Below the pieces are notes generated by a model that searched no databases, had not been told where the DNA came from, and saw only the letters and a list, made by a program, of their open reading frames with translations. A stretch of DNA of 40,943 bases, from assembly GCA_024654265.1 (NCBI GenBank), contig JANLIO010000055.1, positions 1 through 40,943 of the forward strand. Reading direction: 5' to 3'. Positions 39,132-40,943 of this stretch are shown piece by piece. The stretch comes from a bacterium (GTDB lineage: Bacteria > Patescibacteriota > Patescibacteriia > 2-12-FULL-60-25). Numbering within the stretch: the first letter of the stretch is position 1; every line of letters begins with the position of its first letter. Position numbers and translations under genes: made by a program.

Positions 39132-39140
39132 TTATCCACA
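39132..39140 (+). other. DnaA box
   Basis: TTATCCACA is a perfect match to the strong DnaA box. Directly before it lies an AT-rich stretch (39107-39123) enclosed by TGACGG/CCGTCA. Only one other near match (CTATCCACA, minus strand, 35024-35016) was noticed, so this alone does not make an origin. Confidence 0.45.
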
Positions 39141-39146
39141 CCGTAT

Positions 39147-39211
39147 GGCACCCTGGTGCCAGACCCCACAGTGCCAGACCCCGTGGGGTCTGGCACTGTG
39201 GGGTCTGGCAC
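39147..39211. repeat. Palindromic array of a 12-mer (GTGCCAGACCCC), cruciform-forming
   Basis: Bases 39156-39211 form a 27-bp perfect inverted repeat around a two-base centre. Each arm is two direct copies of GTGCCAGACCCC separated by ACA (TGT on the other arm), so the 12-mer occurs four times. A second small palindrome, GGCACC-CT-GGTGCC (39147-39160), overlaps its left end. Rather than a terminator (no T-tract), it looks like a REP-type or mobile-element-derived repeat. Confidence 0.9.
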
Positions 39212-39223
39212 GGAAGGAGGGCG

Positions 39224-39252
39224 TCGACAGAAAGTGGGTTTTTCAGTATTGT
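39224..39252 (+). promoter_or_regulatory. Promoter of the final gene
   Basis: TCGACA (39224-39229) and TATTGT (39247-39252) are 17 bases apart. AAGAGGA (39254-39260) lies five bases before the ATG at 39266 and overlaps the expected transcription start. Confidence 0.6.
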
Positions 39253-39265
39253 TAAGAGGATTTTT

Positions 39266-40943
39266 ATGCCAGAACGTATTCCGAAAACAATCTATACTGA
39301 GCCGGTAAAACCGCCTCTTGAATCTGTGAAACCATTGTTAGAAGTTTCGGTTGATGCGGAATCGATAGAGCAAAAGGAGCGGGAGCGTGTGATTGAAGCC
39401 GTGATACAAGAGGCAGGTATTCGCGTACGTATGTCCGTGCATAAAGGGTGGATTGGAAGGGAATCGAAGGGATCAGGATTTCAGGATTTAGAAACAAAAC
39501 CAGAGGGTAGTCATTATTATTCTACTCCATCCATTGGTCATGTCGCGCAAGCAGTTGATCCTCAGATGAAGTGGGACAGCGACTTAGGGGAGCTTGCTGA
39601 GTCGTCCGGTATTCATGAATTTCTTCGCGTTGGGTATGGCTCTGATCAGAATGGTGTTGCAATGTATGGAAAGAATGATGCGATGGTGCGTTTTGATTAT
39701 TTTGTCGCAGATAAAAAATGGAGAGATTATTCAGGGCGCGCGGGCCAGCTTCTCTCTTCGGATATGGTGCTTCCAGAGTCCGTTGCGAAAGAGTTGTTAC
39801 TACAATTAGAGAAGGATCCAACGGTTTATCGTGAGATCATAGGACGTTTCATGAAGGAAAAGCTTCTTACAGAAGAACCTGACGCATGGGATAAATCTCA
39901 TGGCGTTGGCGATCCTTTGCGACCACGGTATGAAACATGGGATCCGGACGGAGTGGGGAAGGGAATGAAGATTATGGAAGATCCGGAAGTATTAGCGTGG
40001 AGCGTTGAAGAAGTTGTTGAGAACTCTCCGGATGCGGGCGAGCAATTTGCGAAGGATTTGGCAAAGGAGCAAGGCGCTGGGTTGGATGAGGTTCGCCAAA
40101 TTGAGGTGAGCGCGCAACAAGATGTGGGGGATGATCTTGTGGCGCGAAAAGCGATCAAAGAAAGTACTGATATTTCGGAGCGAGCGATTGCAGAAGCAAC
40201 GCGACATGCGCGGGAAGATGCGAAGCGACGCGTTGAGCAGAAAGTGCGTATGGATCAATCTTTTTTTGAATCATACGTTCCGCAGTCACCTCCACTTTTG
40301 GAGATTTTGAAAAATACAACGGATGTAGGAAATGATAATGATCGTAGGGAATTGAAAAGAACGATTGCAGAAAATGAAGAACAGATAAAAGAAATGGAGA
40401 GGCTGGCTGATGAAGGTGCGTATTTTGATGAACAAAAGGAGTGTGAGCGTACCGTGCTTATGCGAGAGCAAGCATTGAATAAACATCTGCTCAAAAAGGA
40501 TATGGTTGCGCGAGAGAATGAAAACCTGATCCATCGACTTGAGGAAATAAATTCTGAATTGCAGGAAAAGAAAGAAGCTTTGGAGGCATTGCAGGTAAAA
40601 GATGTACTAGATCCTTCGGATGATGAAAAGATCGCAACATTAATCAAAGATCGTGAATGGCTTGCAAAGAAGCGTGCGTACGCTGTACGAGGGATCGAAG
40701 CTGGGAATGATGAGCTGTTTGTGATCGGGCTTGCGCTTGCGAGCATGGACCGACTTCTTACAAAATCGAAAGATGAGTTAAATGAGATTCGTGAGTGGAA
40801 TCGTGAGCAGGAGAGCATGGGGGAGATTGTATCAAAACCTGATAAAGGTAGAGAAACGGGGAAAAAGGAAGAGCGAGAGACTAAAAATAATGAAGATCAG
40901 AAAGCGAAAATAGTACGTGAAGACAAGACGTCGGTCGTCAGAA
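39266..40943 (+). CDS. Large charged, coiled-coil-rich protein, unknown function (3' end outside window)
   Basis: The frame opens at the ATG at 39266 behind AAGAGGA and stays open for 559 codons to the end of the window. Residues 1-120 are mixed, with no hydrophobic segment or signal peptide. A middle part contains WGIHEF-like alpha/beta stretches (SSGIHEFLRVGYGSDQNGVA). From about residue 260 onward the protein is dominated by Glu/Lys/Arg/Ala helices of coiled-coil type (for example ENEEQIKEMERLADEGAYFD and EREQALNKHLLKKDM-like runs). I recognise no family. It is probably cytoplasmic and structural or scaffold-like. It lies beyond the palindromic array with its own promoter. Confidence 0.72.
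   Translation, partial: MPERIPKTIYTEPVKPPLESVKPLLEVSVDAESIEQKERERVIEAVIQEAGIRVRMSVHKGWIGRESKGSGFQDLETKPEGSHYYSTPSIGHVAQAVDPQMKWDSDLGELAESSGIHEFLRVGYGSDQNGVAMYGKNDAMVRFDYFVADKKWRDYSGRAGQLLSSDMVLPESVAKELLLQLEKDPTVYREIIGRFMKEKLLTEEPDAWDKSHGVGDPLRPRYETWDPDGVGKGMKIMEDPEVLAWSVEEVVENSPDAGEQFAKDLAKEQGAGLDEVRQIEVSAQQDVGDDLVARKAIKESTDISERAIAEATRHAREDAKRRVEQKVRMDQSFFESYVPQSPPLLEILKNTTDVGNDNDRRELKRTIAENEEQIKEMERLADEGAYFDEQKECERTVLMREQALNKHLLKKDMVARENENLIHRLEEINSELQEKKEALEALQVKDVLDPSDDEKIATLIKDREWLAKKRAYAVRGIEAGNDELFVIGLALASMDRLLTKSKDELNEIREWNREQESMGEIVSKPDKGRETGKKEERETKNNEDQKAKIVREDKTSVVR

Noticed and set aside
1-40943. CRISPR array, rRNA genes, prophage or complete insertion sequence.
   Set aside because: No regularly spaced repeats, rRNA signatures or transposase genes were seen; the only repeat clusters are the palindromic array and the tRNA-flanking repeats.

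Overview
The window looks like a chromosome segment of a Candidate Phyla Radiation / Patescibacteria bacterium, probably of the Parcubacteria type. I infer this from three things. The ribosomal protein operon runs uS5-uL15 with no gene for uL30. Genes are packed with ATGA overlaps. Several ribosomal proteins carry added low-complexity tails, and AspRS is shortened. TGA is an ordinary stop here (for example map, ruvX and recO are joined by such overlaps), so the TGA=Gly code of Gracilibacteria/SR1 is unlikely. No species can be named from the sequence alone.

Layout. 1-4130: the end of an unidentified gene, a small membrane protein, a LOG-family protein, a divergent rpmB, an M50 site-2 protease and a large multi-spanning membrane protein. 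4189-9714: the str region, rpsL-rpsG, fusA, a Phd/YefM-like protein, then tuf-rpsJ under a strong promoter. 9716-20346: a separate promoter and a roughly 200-nt hairpin-rich leader, followed by the merged S10/spc operon (rplC, rplD, rplW, rplB, rpsS, rplV, rpsC, rplP, rpmC, rpsQ, rplN, rplX, rplE, rpsN, rpsH, rplF, rplR, rpsE, rplO, secY). 20381-22311: an insertion relative to the usual secY-adk order, holding a leader peptide, a two-TM coiled-coil protein, a 67-residue protein and a presenilin-like aspartyl protease. 22325-29356: adk, map, ruvX, recO, asnS, two membrane-anchored proteins of unknown function and a compact aspS. 29353-34957: a small minus-strand gene, scpA-scpB, a serine-type D-Ala-D-Ala carboxypeptidase, a GT4-like glycosyltransferase and a convergent recQ.

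35034-35814 is a tRNA cluster: initiator tRNA-fMet on the minus strand, tRNA-Leu(CAA) and a CAT-anticodon tRNA on the plus strand. A GIY-YIG nuclease gene broken by one TGA lies between the fMet promoter and the intact fMet gene, next to a partial tRNA-fMet copy whose D-loop holds a 15-nt palindrome. 35821-39092 holds parA-parB and a convergent RelA/SpoT-type gene. 39087-39252 holds an operator-like palindrome, one perfect DnaA box, a 56-nt palindrome made of four copies of a 12-mer, and a promoter. The last gene is long, charged, coiled-coil-rich and runs off the window.

Most of the window serves translation (ribosomal proteins, elongation factors, tRNAs, synthetases, Met aminopeptidase) and secretion (SecY). 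The rest covers chromosome maintenance (ScpAB, ParAB, RecO, RecQ, RuvX), cell wall and stringent response. The observations most worth checking are the structured leader between rpsJ and rplC, the GIY-YIG insertion at tRNA-fMet, the presenilin-like cassette after secY, the AspRS lacking the GAD domain, the RG-rich N-terminus of uS5, and the palindromic 12-mer array. Several isolated genes have a plausible -10 box only 6-13 nt before the start codon, which suggests leaderless or nearly leaderless mRNAs.
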